From Verrucomicrobiota bacterium (GTDB lineage Bacteria > Verrucomicrobiota > Verrucomicrobiia > Opitutales > Opitutaceae), in contig JAEWBF010000126.1 of the NCBI GenBank assembly GCA_023391285.1, positions 62,001 through 126,000 on the forward strand: a DNA stretch of 64,000 nucleotides, written 5' to 3'. The position numbers and the translations under genes were made by a program. The notes beneath the pieces are model-generated. The model saw nothing but the letters and a program-made list of their open reading frames with translations. It had not been told where the DNA came from and did no database searches. Shown piece after piece: positions 1 to 8,182 of this stretch (positions are counted from its first letter, which is position 1; each line of letters opens with the position of its first letter).

Positions 1-151
1 ACGGGCGGCCGGCATCGATTTCGGCGATGATGGAAGTGAGTTCGCTGGCAGGAGCGTCGCGGAAACCTTCATCGCGCGGGGCGGCGAAACGTTGGCCCCA
101 AGGAAGTTGGTGAGGTTGGCCGGCGTGGTGGAAGCGGAGGGGAGCGTCCAT
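1..151 (-). CDS. Hypothetical protein, N-terminal fragment cut by the window edge
   Basis: An open minus-strand frame starts with ATG at 149-151 and runs off the left edge after about 50 codons. The protein begins MDAPLRFHHAG, is rich in Pro, His and Ala, and has no recognisable motif or membrane segment. A weak GAGA stretch lies upstream. It has the same orientation as the wzt-like gene but is separated from it by about 345 bases of repeat-bearing DNA, so it need not be in the same operon. Too little is visible to assign a function. Confidence 0.4.
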   Translation of the reverse strand, partial: MDAPLRFHHAGQPHQLPWGQRFAAPRDEGFRDAPASELTSIIAEIDAGRP

Positions 152-495
152 CGCGTCTCTAGAGCTTTCCACTAAAATGCTGCGAAGGTGTGAGCCACGG
201 ATGGGCGCCGATGGACACGGATTGGAAGTGGGAATGAATCATGCAGTGAGATCGTAAACCACGAATGGACACCAATGAACGCGAATTTGAGAAATCCATT
301 GAACCGCGAAGGGCGCGAAGGGACACGAAGCAAGCCGTGGGGCAATAACGCTCGTCATGGCATGGTTAGCTGCCGGGTGAATTCGCCCGGATCGGTTGCC
401 CTCTGACCTTCGCGGATCTTCGCGGGCTTCGCGGTTCCAACTGCTTTCTTCAGGATCATTCGTGCCGATTCGTGGTTGAACTGCAGGGGCCCAGC
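152..495. other. Intergenic region filled with imperfect inverted repeats
   Basis: No gene is seen. The stretch is largely repeat units of the ACCACGAATGGACAC and ACCGCGAAGGGCGCG types, arranged as nested inverted repeats at 256-478. One further degenerate unit lies at 192-221. It sits directly 3' of the wzt-like gene. Confidence 0.6.
256..478. repeat. Nested imperfect inverted repeat (ACCACGAA family)
   Basis: The outer arms, 256-286 and 457-478, are near-complementary and both carry a CCACGAA core. The inner arms, 301-330 and 406-438, are near-complementary and carry ACCGCGAAG and CTTCGCGGT. Folded, this would give a long stem with an internal stem. Related arms occur at 36325-36412, 55079-55145 and 62133-62202. 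It lies just beyond the wzt stop codon, so it could stabilise or end that transcript. There is no T-run typical of a Rho-independent terminator. Confidence 0.6.
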
Positions 496-1980
496 TTAAA
501 GCGCGCGGACGGAAATGCGGGTGGGGCAGTAAGCGATGCCGAAGGAGCGGTCGCGCGGCAGGATGTCGAAGCGGATGGCGTCGTAGCGGCGGTGGATGAC
601 TTGGACTTCGCCATCGACGATGCGAACCCAGCCGCAGGAGATGAAATAGACGCCGGGAAGAACGTTGAGCTGGAGATCGAAGAGTGCTTCGGCGCCGGAG
701 CCGGCGAGGACGGCGGGTTGCGGGATGTTTTGGAAATAGGTGTTGGTGCCGAAGATTTCCTGGCCGCGAACGTCCTTCAATGTGACGGCGTAAATGGGGT
801 CGACGATGTCGTGAGTGGCGCGGCAGGTGAGTCGGATGCGGGCGCGGGAGCCGGTGACGAAGGTGAGTTTCGGGACGTGGTTATCGTCGAGGAGGGAAAT
901 GGATTCGATGTGGCCGAGTTCGCCGCCGTAGGCGTATTCCTTGTCGGAGATTTGTTGGTGCGAACGCTCCTCGGCGACGAGGTGCTCGGCGTTGAGGTCC
1001 TTCGCGAGCAGGATGGGAGCGGGCGAATGAGAAGTGGACGTTGTGTCGAGATCCGATTCGAGCGGCGCGGTGGTAGGAGCGCCGCTGCGCAGAGCTTCGA
1101 TATCGGGGCGGATGGCTTCGATGCCGTGCGGGCTGGTGATGAGCTTGGTGTAGAGATTGACGACGTCGTTGGGTTTTCCCTCGAAGACCATTTCGCCGCG
1201 TTCGAGGAGGATGGCGCGATCGCAGATGCGTTTGACGGAGTTGGTATCGTGCGAGACGAAGATGATCGTGCGTCCGTCAGCGATCATCTGGTCGAGGGTG
1301 GCGTGGCACTTGAATTGAAAGCGGGCGTCGCCGACGGCGAGGGCTTCGTCGATGATGAGGATGTCGGCGTCGACATGAGCGCAGACGGCGAAAGCGAGGC
1401 GGACGGCCATGCCGCTGGAGTAGGTGCGGACGGGTTGGTCGATGAATTCGCGGATGCCGGAGTAGTCGACGATGGCGTCGAACTTGGCGTCGATTTCGGC
1501 TTTGGTGAGGCCGAGGATGGAGGCGTTGAGGTGGATGTTTTCGCGGCCGGTGAAGTTGGGGTCGAAGCCGCTGCCGAGTTCGAGGAGGGCGGCGACGCGG
1601 CCGGTGACGGAGATGTCGCCGGAGGTGGGTTGAAGCGTGCCGGCGATCATCTGGAGCAGGGTGGATTTGCCGGCGCCGTTGCGGCCGATGATGCCGAGGC
1701 ATTCGCCGCGGCGGATTTCGAGGGAGACGTCGCGAACGGCGGTGAACTGGCGGGAGCCGGGAGCGGCGCGACCGGTGAGGGCGCTGCGGAGCAGAGAGAA
1801 AAGGCGCGCGGAAGGCTCGTCCCAAATCGTGTAGGTTTTGGAAACGCCTTGGAGCGAAACAACGGGATCGAGCTGGGTGAGCGGTGGCGCGGAGAGGACG
1901 TCTCCAGACATGTCGGACACGATGGCGGCGGCGCGGGGCGTCGGGCCAGCAGGAAATTCGGTCGGTGCGTTTCCGGTCAA
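496..1980 (-). CDS. wzt: Polysaccharide ABC exporter ATPase with C-terminal carbohydrate-binding domain (Wzt-like)
   Basis: This 494-residue protein should energise export of a lipid-linked polysaccharide across the inner membrane. The ATPase domain covers about residues 40-280: Walker A GRNGAGKST at 99-107, signature YSSGM at 187-191, Walker B ILIIDEA at 207-213 and the H-loop SH at 243-244. After a linker, residues about 340-494 form a beta-rich domain matching the sugar-binding region of Wzt proteins, which recognise the modified chain end. The start at 1980 is supported by an ATGA overlap with the upstream gene's stop; an internal Met24 is a weaker alternative. The only candidate permease in the window is at 29689-30570, nearly 28 kb away. 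Confidence 0.88.
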   Translation of the reverse strand: MTGNAPTEFPAGPTPRAAAIVSDMSGDVLSAPPLTQLDPVVSLQGVSKTYTIWDEPSARLFSLLRSALTGRAAPGSRQFTAVRDVSLEIRRGECLGIIGRNGAGKSTLLQMIAGTLQPTSGDISVTGRVAALLELGSGFDPNFTGRENIHLNASILGLTKAEIDAKFDAIVDYSGIREFIDQPVRTYSSGMAVRLAFAVCAHVDADILIIDEALAVGDARFQFKCHATLDQMIADGRTIIFVSHDTNSVKRICDRAILLERGEMVFEGKPNDVVNLYTKLITSPHGIEAIRPDIEALRSGAPTTAPLESDLDTTSTSHSPAPILLAKDLNAEHLVAEERSHQQISDKEYAYGGELGHIESISLLDDNHVPKLTFVTGSRARIRLTCRATHDIVDPIYAVTLKDVRGQEIFGTNTYFQNIPQPAVLAGSGAEALFDLQLNVLPGVYFISCGWVRIVDGEVQVIHRRYDAIRFDILPRDRSFGIAYCPTRISVRAL

Positions 1981-3281
1981 TGCGGGAAACGCGGATCGGC
2001 GGCGGGGCCGGAAAGGATGGCGGAGATTTTCGCGACGGCGTCGGGCGTGAAGTGGAGGATGGGGTCGTTGGCGTCAGGCGTGGTTTCCACGTGAAGGATG
2101 TCGTGGATCAGCTCGCGGGTGTGTTCGAGTTTTGCGATTTGGTGCGCGGGCTCGAAGGAGGATTCGACCGGGAGGGTGAGGCGGACGTTGCCGTTGCCGT
2201 CGGTGAGGCGGATGCGGCGGATGTCAAGGCGGCCGGCGGTGCCGAGCGGGTCGAACCGGAGGGAGCGAAGGTAGCGCGGAGAGGAAGTGGTAGAGGAGTC
2301 CGGAGAAGGGGATGAGGGAAGCGGAAAGCGGATGGTTTGGACGGTGGGTGCGGGAGTAGGAGCGTAGGCGGTGGGATGGCTGTCTTCTTCGCGGATGCCG
2401 TGGCCGATGTCCCAGAAGAGTTGCGCGCCGGTGGGTTGGTGGACGTTGACGTCGAGTTCGAGGGCGAAATCGCGGGAGGGGGGAGGAAGCTCCGTATTCG
2501 CGAAACGGATGCTGTTGCGGATGAGGCCACGGTTGCCGACGGGGGCGAAGCAGGTGGCGAGGACGGCGAGGAATGCCATCGACGCGAGGGTTTTGCGGGC
2601 GGGCTCGGGGGCGCGGAAGGCAAAGAAGACGGCAAGCAGGATGATCCAGAGCATCATCGCGAGGTAGCCGGTGGAGAGAAGGCAGCGCTTGAGGTTGCGC
2701 TCGTTCATGCCTTCGGGGGCGACGAAGTGGGAGAAATCGATGTGGGCGAAGCCGCCGTGGTCACCGGTGACAATCATTTTCCAGCCGTCGGTGGTGGGCT
2801 CGACGGGCGCGAGGCCTTGCGCGCTGGTGAAGCTGTCTTTGGTGAAGCGACGGAGTTCTTCGCCGCGGCGATTCAGCAGGCGAAAATTGGTGATGCGCAG
2901 TTCGCCGGGGCGGTCGAGAGGATCGAGGCGAATTTCGCGAAGCGGGGCGTCAGCGAGCGGAAAGGTGTAGGTGAACGCCATCTCGCTTGGACCGATCGGA
3001 AACGAGATTTTCTCGAGCTCGTTGATGTGGCGACCGGTGTTGAGGAAGATCTGCGTGTTGCCGGTGGTGTTGGCGGCGCAAGTGATCTCGAGGTAACGCA
3101 GGCCGGACGAGGGGTTGTTGAGCGGATACCACTCGAGAGGGATCTCCTGCGGGAGGAAGAACGCGGCGAGTGCAACGGCGGCGGCGAAGAGGATGCGCGG
3201 CCAGGTGGGGCGGAAGAGGTCGGGGGTGACCTTGGGCTCGAGGTCGGATTCGGCGGCCTGCGATGGCGACGGCGGGAGCAT
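1977..3281 (-). CDS. Membrane-anchored protein of unknown function coupled to wzt
   Basis: I do not recognise this 434-residue protein. It has a hydrophobic helix at about residues 29-46 and two more at about 205-250. These separate two predicted beta-rich periplasmic parts (about 50-200 and 265-430) that look alike: both contain an LRFDPL/IRLDPL-type segment followed by a strand and an RRG or DGNG turn. This suggests an internal duplication. Its stop overlaps the wzt start by four bases, so the two are probably translationally coupled. By context it may assist ABC export of the polysaccharide or modify it. The composition is GC-rich like the flanking chromosome. Confidence 0.7.
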   Translation of the reverse strand: MLPPSPSQAAESDLEPKVTPDLFRPTWPRILFAAAVALAAFFLPQEIPLEWYPLNNPSSGLRYLEITCAANTTGNTQIFLNTGRHINELEKISFPIGPSEMAFTYTFPLADAPLREIRLDPLDRPGELRITNFRLLNRRGEELRRFTKDSFTSAQGLAPVEPTTDGWKMIVTGDHGGFAHIDFSHFVAPEGMNERNLKRCLLSTGYLAMMLWIILLAVFFAFRAPEPARKTLASMAFLAVLATCFAPVGNRGLIRNSIRFANTELPPPSRDFALELDVNVHQPTGAQLFWDIGHGIREEDSHPTAYAPTPAPTVQTIRFPLPSSPSPDSSTTSSPRYLRSLRFDPLGTAGRLDIRRIRLTDGNGNVRLTLPVESSFEPAHQIAKLEHTRELIHDILHVETTPDANDPILHFTPDAVAKISAILSGPAADPRFPH

Positions 3282-3409
3282 CAGAGCGTATCAAAAGCTG
3301 CGAAACCGACGGAGAAGTCGAGTGACTGGCAGCTCGCTGTCGACGATGGCGGGGCTCGGCGAAACGCTGGAACCGCGGATGTCGTTCATCACGCGCTTCG
3401 GCGTCGAGA

Positions 3410-4894
3410 TTATGCGGTTTGGCGCCGTCCGATATAGATGCCCAGCAGGCTCAGACCTGCGCCTAAGGCGAAGCCGAGCGCACCTCCGACGAGGCTGGCA
3501 ACCGCGAGTGGCTTGAGGACGCCCTCGGTGCGGATCTGGCTGCTGAGTCGGATGGCGTCACCAAATTCCTGGCGCGCGAAGTCGGCGTGAGTCTGACGGA
3601 TTTTGGAGATCAGATCTTGGTAGGCAGCCTCAAGTTCCTTCAGCGACGTAGCAACGCGGTCGAGCACCTGTTCTTGTGCGCCGATGTCGCGATCGATGAA
3701 GGAGTGCATGTTGCGGCGCAGCTCGGTGAGGCGGGCGATTTCGGATTGGATCTGCTTCACCTTACGTCCGGCTTCAAGCGTCTGTCGGATCAAGAAATTA
3801 TAGGCGTCGTTGGCGAGTAGCGAGTCAACCAGGCCTTGGTCGAGGACGGCAGATTCGTTGCGTGGGGCCGAAGCCTGGGATTTGATGCCGAGAACGTAGT
3901 TCTGATTCCGTTCTTGGGCTTGGGCGAGGAGGCCACGGACGACGCTCTCCTCCTCCACGGCGCGGCGCTCTTGGTTTTCGAGAACGCGGATGTAATAGTC
4001 CATCTTCATCAACGCGGTGCTTCTGTCCCGCGACAGGCCGTTCTGATATATCAAGCCGAGCGTCTCATTGAGGCGAATCTGCTCGAAGAGCCGGGTCTGC
4101 TCGAGGAGGTCTTTGAAGGAGAGGTTCGTGGTGGGGGAGCGAAAGGCGCTGGTGCGTTCGACCATTTGTGCCTCGCGTGGATCTTTGCCGGCGCGGGAGA
4201 GCAGTTGCTCCAAGTAGCCGGTGATGCTCTCGATTTCTTTGTCGAGGATCAGCTGATACTCGGGGTAGTCAGCGTTTTGAAGCGTTTCGAACGCCGTGCC
4301 GAAACTGGCGGGGGTCTGAGCGTAGGTGCGATTGAAGTTTTCGCGATAGACGCTGACGATCTCATTCAAAAGCGCGTTGCGCTGCGAATCGGAAACTTCG
4401 GTCGACCGCGGGAGGGAAAGGGCCAAGGCGTACTCGTCGGGAACGTAGGGGGGAGGAATTTGTCCGGTCGCTCGGAGGCGGTCGCGTTCCTTGACGATGT
4501 TGGCGGGGATGATGCCTTCGATGCTGAGCGCGCCGCGGATTTTGCTTTGGAATGCCGTCGAACTATCGAGAGATTGGCGACGAAGCGCTTCGGCGATGAC
4601 CGCCGGTGCGCGAAGGTCATCGGGCTGAAACTGTGAGTTGTCAGGATACAGCCCCCGCTCAAAACCTGCGAATGAGAAGAGGACGCGAGTGGTTGTGTTA
4701 ACCGGCTGGAACCGGCTGGAGATGAGGGCGAGTGCCGCACCCACGGTTCCGCAGATCAGGAAGAGGGCGAGGATCTGAGGCAGACCACGCCATACCCGCG
4801 CGACGAGGTCGCGAAGGTCGATAGCGTCGTCTGTGTCGTCGATCGACTGGAGGCGGTTTCGTTCCGCGTGATCCGATGGAAGGGTGGAAGACAT
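3410..4894 (-). CDS. Wzz-like polysaccharide chain-length determinant (co-polymerase)
   Basis: The 494-residue protein has the layout of polysaccharide co-polymerases. There is an N-terminal transmembrane helix (about residues 38-58, ILALFLICGTVG), a long periplasmic part that is largely coiled coil (about 150-430), and a C-terminal helix rich in Gly and Ala (about 455-485) ending in a GRR tail. Such proteins set chain length in Wzy-dependent assembly, fitting the polymerase at 13374-14921. There is no Walker motif, so it is not fused to a tyrosine kinase. I use the ATG at 4894; an in-frame ATG at 5035 would add 47 residues with an unlikely, Cys-containing sequence. Confidence 0.8.
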   Translation of the reverse strand: MSSTLPSDHAERNRLQSIDDTDDAIDLRDLVARVWRGLPQILALFLICGTVGAALALISSRFQPVNTTTRVLFSFAGFERGLYPDNSQFQPDDLRAPAVIAEALRRQSLDSSTAFQSKIRGALSIEGIIPANIVKERDRLRATGQIPPPYVPDEYALALSLPRSTEVSDSQRNALLNEIVSVYRENFNRTYAQTPASFGTAFETLQNADYPEYQLILDKEIESITGYLEQLLSRAGKDPREAQMVERTSAFRSPTTNLSFKDLLEQTRLFEQIRLNETLGLIYQNGLSRDRSTALMKMDYYIRVLENQERRAVEEESVVRGLLAQAQERNQNYVLGIKSQASAPRNESAVLDQGLVDSLLANDAYNFLIRQTLEAGRKVKQIQSEIARLTELRRNMHSFIDRDIGAQEQVLDRVATSLKELEAAYQDLISKIRQTHADFARQEFGDAIRLSSQIRTEGVLKPLAVASLVGGALGFALGAGLSLLGIYIGRRQTA

Positions 4895-5063
4895 GCAGCG
4901 TGATTTCCCGAGGGGAGAATCAAATGCGTGGCGGCAAAGCAACGGAATATCTTCATGACACAGGCGAAGCGGCGGATGGCCTCGCAGTCCAAACCCAGAA
5001 TGTGTCATCTCCCGCGGTTCGTACTTCACGGCCAACGCTAGGGAGCATAGGGCTGGAGCCGCG

Positions 5064-5558
5064 ATGCGTTTCCAGCCGAATCGCGACTACGTCAGCAATG
5101 ACGACGTGCAGACGCCGCCTGCATTGGCGCGGCTGCTCGTGCGGCACTTCCAACCGGGCGGGAAGGTGCTTGAGCCATGCCGCGGGCGAGGGAATGTCTT
5201 TCGTGCATTGCCCCTGGGAGCTATGTGGTGTGAGGTGAAGTGCGGCCGCGATTTTCTTGAATGGAACGAGTCGGTCGACTGGATCCTGACGAACCCGCCA
5301 TGGAGTTTGATGCGCAAGTTTCTCCAGCACGCTATGCGAGTTTCGGACCACGTGGTGTTTCTTATGACGGTGAATCATCTTTGGACCAAAGCGCGAATTC
5401 GCGACATTCGTGCAGCTCACTTCGGCATTAAAGAAATCGTGCTGGTGGACATGCCGCGGACATTCCCGCAAAGTGGATTCCAACTCGGCGCGGTACACCT
5501 CAAGCGCGGCTGGAAAGGAAGTATCGCTTTCACCGATTTGCGATCAATGGATAAGTAG
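5064..5558 (+). CDS. Small DNA-methyltransferase-like protein (NPPW motif)
   Basis: This 164-residue protein has a SAM-binding motif I variant, VLEPCRGRGN (about residues 34-43), and a catalytic motif IV, DWILTNPPW (about 72-80), typical of amino-methyltransferases acting on adenine or cytosine. It is short for a sequence-specific DNA methyltransferase and has no visible target-recognition domain, resembling methyltransferases found in phages. It is divergent from the wzz-like gene and sits alone at the edge of the polysaccharide island with no restriction endonuclease beside it. The substrate cannot be deduced. Confidence 0.6.
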   Translation: MRFQPNRDYVSNDDVQTPPALARLLVRHFQPGGKVLEPCRGRGNVFRALPLGAMWCEVKCGRDFLEWNESVDWILTNPPWSLMRKFLQHAMRVSDHVVFLMTVNHLWTKARIRDIRAAHFGIKEIVLVDMPRTFPQSGFQLGAVHLKRGWKGSIAFTDLRSMDK

Positions 5559-5946
5559 GGCAGCGAAGGTCAAAATAGCTGGGTCCCTGCCACTTTGTCT
5601 TGAATCAGAGCGGCTGTCTGTTCATGTCCGCCGGTCACCTTTTGCAAAATTTTGAGCTCCATTCCCTCCAGTGCAGCGGCGCCAACATGCTCGAATCGCT
5701 CAAGAGAGTGGTCAAGGTGGTTAGAACCCAAGTGCATGCAGTTGTCGTTCCACTGCCGTGGTAATGCGTGCGTGAGCGTCTGGATGTGGTGCCTACGTTT
5801 CGTGGCGAACACGTGAAATTCGCTCGGCTCGTGATCCGACCGACAGGAACTCGATGTGCACGGCGAATGGAGAGGGCTCTCCTGAACCGTGCAAGCGCTC
5901 TACTTTACAAGCTTCATACTCAAACCCAAGACTCGCTTCTTTATCC
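5559..5946. other. Gene-poor stretch between methyltransferase genes
   Basis: No convincing gene is seen in these 388 bases. A minus-strand reading frame of 80 codons at 5570-5812 (starts MFATKRRHHIQ, ends KVAGTQLF) has plausible composition but no recognisable motif and no clear ribosome-binding site. It may be chance or a remnant. The promoter of the plus-strand cluster should lie here; I could not pick a reliable -35/-10 pair. Confidence 0.4.
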
Positions 5947-7182
5947 ATGAAAAAGATCACCCAGTGTCGCGTTTCCGGAGGTCAGAATCTGATTTCAGTG
6001 CTAAACTTAGGAACTCAGGAACTCACTGGTGTGTTCCCTCGCTCGCGCGAGCAGTCGGTAACGGCCGGGCCATTGGAGCTGGTATGGTCGCCTGAGAGCC
6101 AGCTTCTGCAATTGGGATGCTCGTTTGAAGCTGACGAGATGTATGGGGAAAACTATGGTTACCGTTCCGGGTTGAACCAATCGATGGTCAATCACCTAAC
6201 AAGCAAGGTCGCGAATCTAGAACGAAAATATGGGCTCGCTGCTGGTGATTACGTGGTGGACATCGGAAGCAACGACGCAACGACGCTGAAGGCCTATCGC
6301 ACGGGCGGCATCAAACGCATCGGTGTAGACCCTACCGGGCGCAAGTTCGCTAGCTTTTACCCCGAAGAGATCAAGTTGATTGCCGACTTTTTTCCCACGC
6401 CGGACCTCGACATGCATCTCGGCGGAAGAAAGGTCAAGATCTTCACATCCATCGCGATGTTCTACGATCTGGAAGACCCGATCGCTTTCGCCCGGTCAAT
6501 CGCGGCGATGCTAGATCGGGATGGTGTGTGGCATCTCGAACAGAGCTACATGCCTTCGATGGTACGAATGAACTCGTATGATACGATCTGCCACGAACAC
6601 TTGGAGTATTACTCGTTACATAGCATCCGTTACGTGATGGATCGGGCGGATCTACGCATATTGGATGTACAGATGAACGGCGTCAATGGGGGGAGCTTTG
6701 CCCTTACGGTTGCGCACCGAGATTCATCGTGGCGCGCGAACGATGCAGTGATCAACTGGCTCTTTGAACAAGAGTTGAAGATGGGCTTTGATACTCCTGC
6801 ACCGTTTCGAGATTTCGAAACTCGCGTCTTCGCGCACCGGAAGGCCCTGCGCTCGCTCATCGAGGCGCTAAATGCGGACGGTAAGAAAGTGTTCGGGTAT
6901 GGTGCATCCACCAAAGGGAATGTAGTTCTGCAATTCTGCCGACTGGGTCCGAAAGATATTCCTTTTGTGGCTGAGATTAACCCAGACAAATTCGGCGCGT
7001 TTACGCCGGGCACGCATATCCCGATCATTTCGGATCAGGACGCGGCCGCGATGAAACCCGACTATTACCTCGTGTTGCCGTGGCACTTCAAGGATGGCAT
7101 TGTGCGGCGTGAGCAGGAATACTTGGCCAAGGGCGGCAAGTTAATCTTTCCGTTTCCCGAAATAGAGATCGTAGGGGGGTGA
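5947..7182 (+). CDS. Sugar C-methyltransferase-family protein (SAM-dependent)
   Basis: The 411-residue protein matches the NDP-sugar C-methyltransferase family in three parts. These are a short N-terminal domain that is normally zinc-binding, a SAM domain with VVDIGSNDATTL at 103-114, and a C-terminal Rossmann-like domain with GYGASTKGN. The DTICHEHLEYYS segment typical of the family is present. Three of the usual zinc Cys positions appear to be Ser here (S10, S48, S51), leaving C7. Related enzymes methylate keto-sugar nucleotides, but many homologues in polysaccharide clusters have unproven substrates. The ATG at 5947 gives the family's usual N-terminus. It is the first gene of the long plus-strand run. 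Confidence 0.75.
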   Translation: MKKITQCRVSGGQNLISVLNLGTQELTGVFPRSREQSVTAGPLELVWSPESQLLQLGCSFEADEMYGENYGYRSGLNQSMVNHLTSKVANLERKYGLAAGDYVVDIGSNDATTLKAYRTGGIKRIGVDPTGRKFASFYPEEIKLIADFFPTPDLDMHLGGRKVKIFTSIAMFYDLEDPIAFARSIAAMLDRDGVWHLEQSYMPSMVRMNSYDTICHEHLEYYSLHSIRYVMDRADLRILDVQMNGVNGGSFALTVAHRDSSWRANDAVINWLFEQELKMGFDTPAPFRDFETRVFAHRKALRSLIEALNADGKKVFGYGASTKGNVVLQFCRLGPKDIPFVAEINPDKFGAFTPGTHIPIISDQDAAAMKPDYYLVLPWHFKDGIVRREQEYLAKGGKLIFPFPEIEIVGG

Positions 7183-7219
7183 CTCGAGAGTCCGTGCATA
7201 CATACCAACCCAGGTTTGC

Positions 7220-8182
7220 ATGAAGGTAATCATAACAGGAGTGCATGGTCAGGACGGCAAGCTGCTGCGTGCGTTACTAGAGGCTGGGGGACACGAAGTG
7301 CTGGGCATTGATCGCCCTCGGGGTGCTGCGGCGCGCGGCATAGCTGGCGGGAGAGCGGAGTTGGACCTCTGCGATCGTCCGGCTGTGGAAGCCGTTATAG
7401 CCGCGTTTCAGCCTGACCAAATATACCACTTGGCGGCGTGTCATCACTCCTCAGAACAGGCGGGTAACCCAGCCTTAGACCAGGAGATGGTCCGGACAAA
7501 CTTCCTGGCCGTCGAGGCGATGCTTGGGGCTATCTTGACGAGCCGCCCCTGCTGCAGGCTGTTGCTCGCCGGTTCCAGCCAAATGTACAGCCGCGTGGAC
7601 GGTCAGATAACCGCGGTCGATGAGGATACAAAAATGGCTCCATCCACCTTTTACGGCCACACGAAAGCGTGGGCCCGGGAGTTGCTTGGCCATTACCGAC
7701 AGCACTACGGCGTGTTTGGAGCGACTGCGATCCTGTTCAATCATGAGTCGCCCGAACGGCCGCCGAGTTTCCTTTCCCGCAAGATCACGCGGGCGGCGGC
7801 AAGGGCGGCCGCGGGGCTAGCTGCGGACCTGCAGGTGCGCGATGCGAGTGCTGCAGTGGACTGGTCAAGCGCGCGGGATATAGTGGAGGGCATGCGCCTC
7901 ATCCTAGCAGCGGATGCGCCAAGCGATTATGTGCTCGCATCCGGGCGGGCCCGTTCGGTCGTGGAACTACTGGACGTCGCATTCCGGCAGGTAGGTTTGA
8001 ACTGGAAGTCGTATACCCGGGTGGGGAATCCGCGTCGTGGGCCGGTGGCAGTGTTGCTTGGCAATCCTCGTCGGGCGGAAGAGAAGCTTGGCTGGCGCCG
8101 CCAAGTTGGTTTCGAACAGATGATCGGTGAGATGATCGCTCGAGATCGGGCGGATCTGGCCCGCGAACTGCAACGAATGTAA
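7220..8182 (+). CDS. NAD(P)-dependent sugar epimerase/dehydratase (extended SDR, Gmd/RmlB-like)
   Basis: This 320-residue extended short-chain dehydrogenase/reductase has a nucleotide-binding TGVHGQDG motif at residues 6-13. It also has a catalytic Ser in AGSSQMYS and a YGHTK (YxxxK) motif near residue 145, followed by LFNHESPERPPSFLSRKI, as in GDP-mannose 4,6-dehydratase relatives. It probably oxidises C4 of a nucleotide sugar, giving a 4-keto intermediate or an epimer. The exact substrate is not clear. Its stop shares a base with the next gene's start, indicating an operon. A second Gmd-like gene is at 30599-31576. Confidence 0.75.
   Translation: MKVIITGVHGQDGKLLRALLEAGGHEVLGIDRPRGAAARGIAGGRAELDLCDRPAVEAVIAAFQPDQIYHLAACHHSSEQAGNPALDQEMVRTNFLAVEAMLGAILTSRPCCRLLLAGSSQMYSRVDGQITAVDEDTKMAPSTFYGHTKAWARELLGHYRQHYGVFGATAILFNHESPERPPSFLSRKITRAAARAAAGLAADLQVRDASAAVDWSSARDIVEGMRLILAADAPSDYVLASGRARSVVELLDVAFRQVGLNWKSYTRVGNPRRGPVAVLLGNPRRAEEKLGWRRQVGFEQMIGEMIARDRADLARELQRM

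Noticed and set aside
472..2094. 540-codon plus-strand frame opposite the wzt-like gene
   Set aside because: It is antisense to a gene with clear ABC ATPase motifs; its Gly/Asp/Ala/Val-rich product is typical of high-GC shadow frames.
5570..5812. 80-codon minus-strand frame as a real gene
   Set aside because: There is no motif, ribosome-binding site or context; it is kept only as a note in the intergenic entry.
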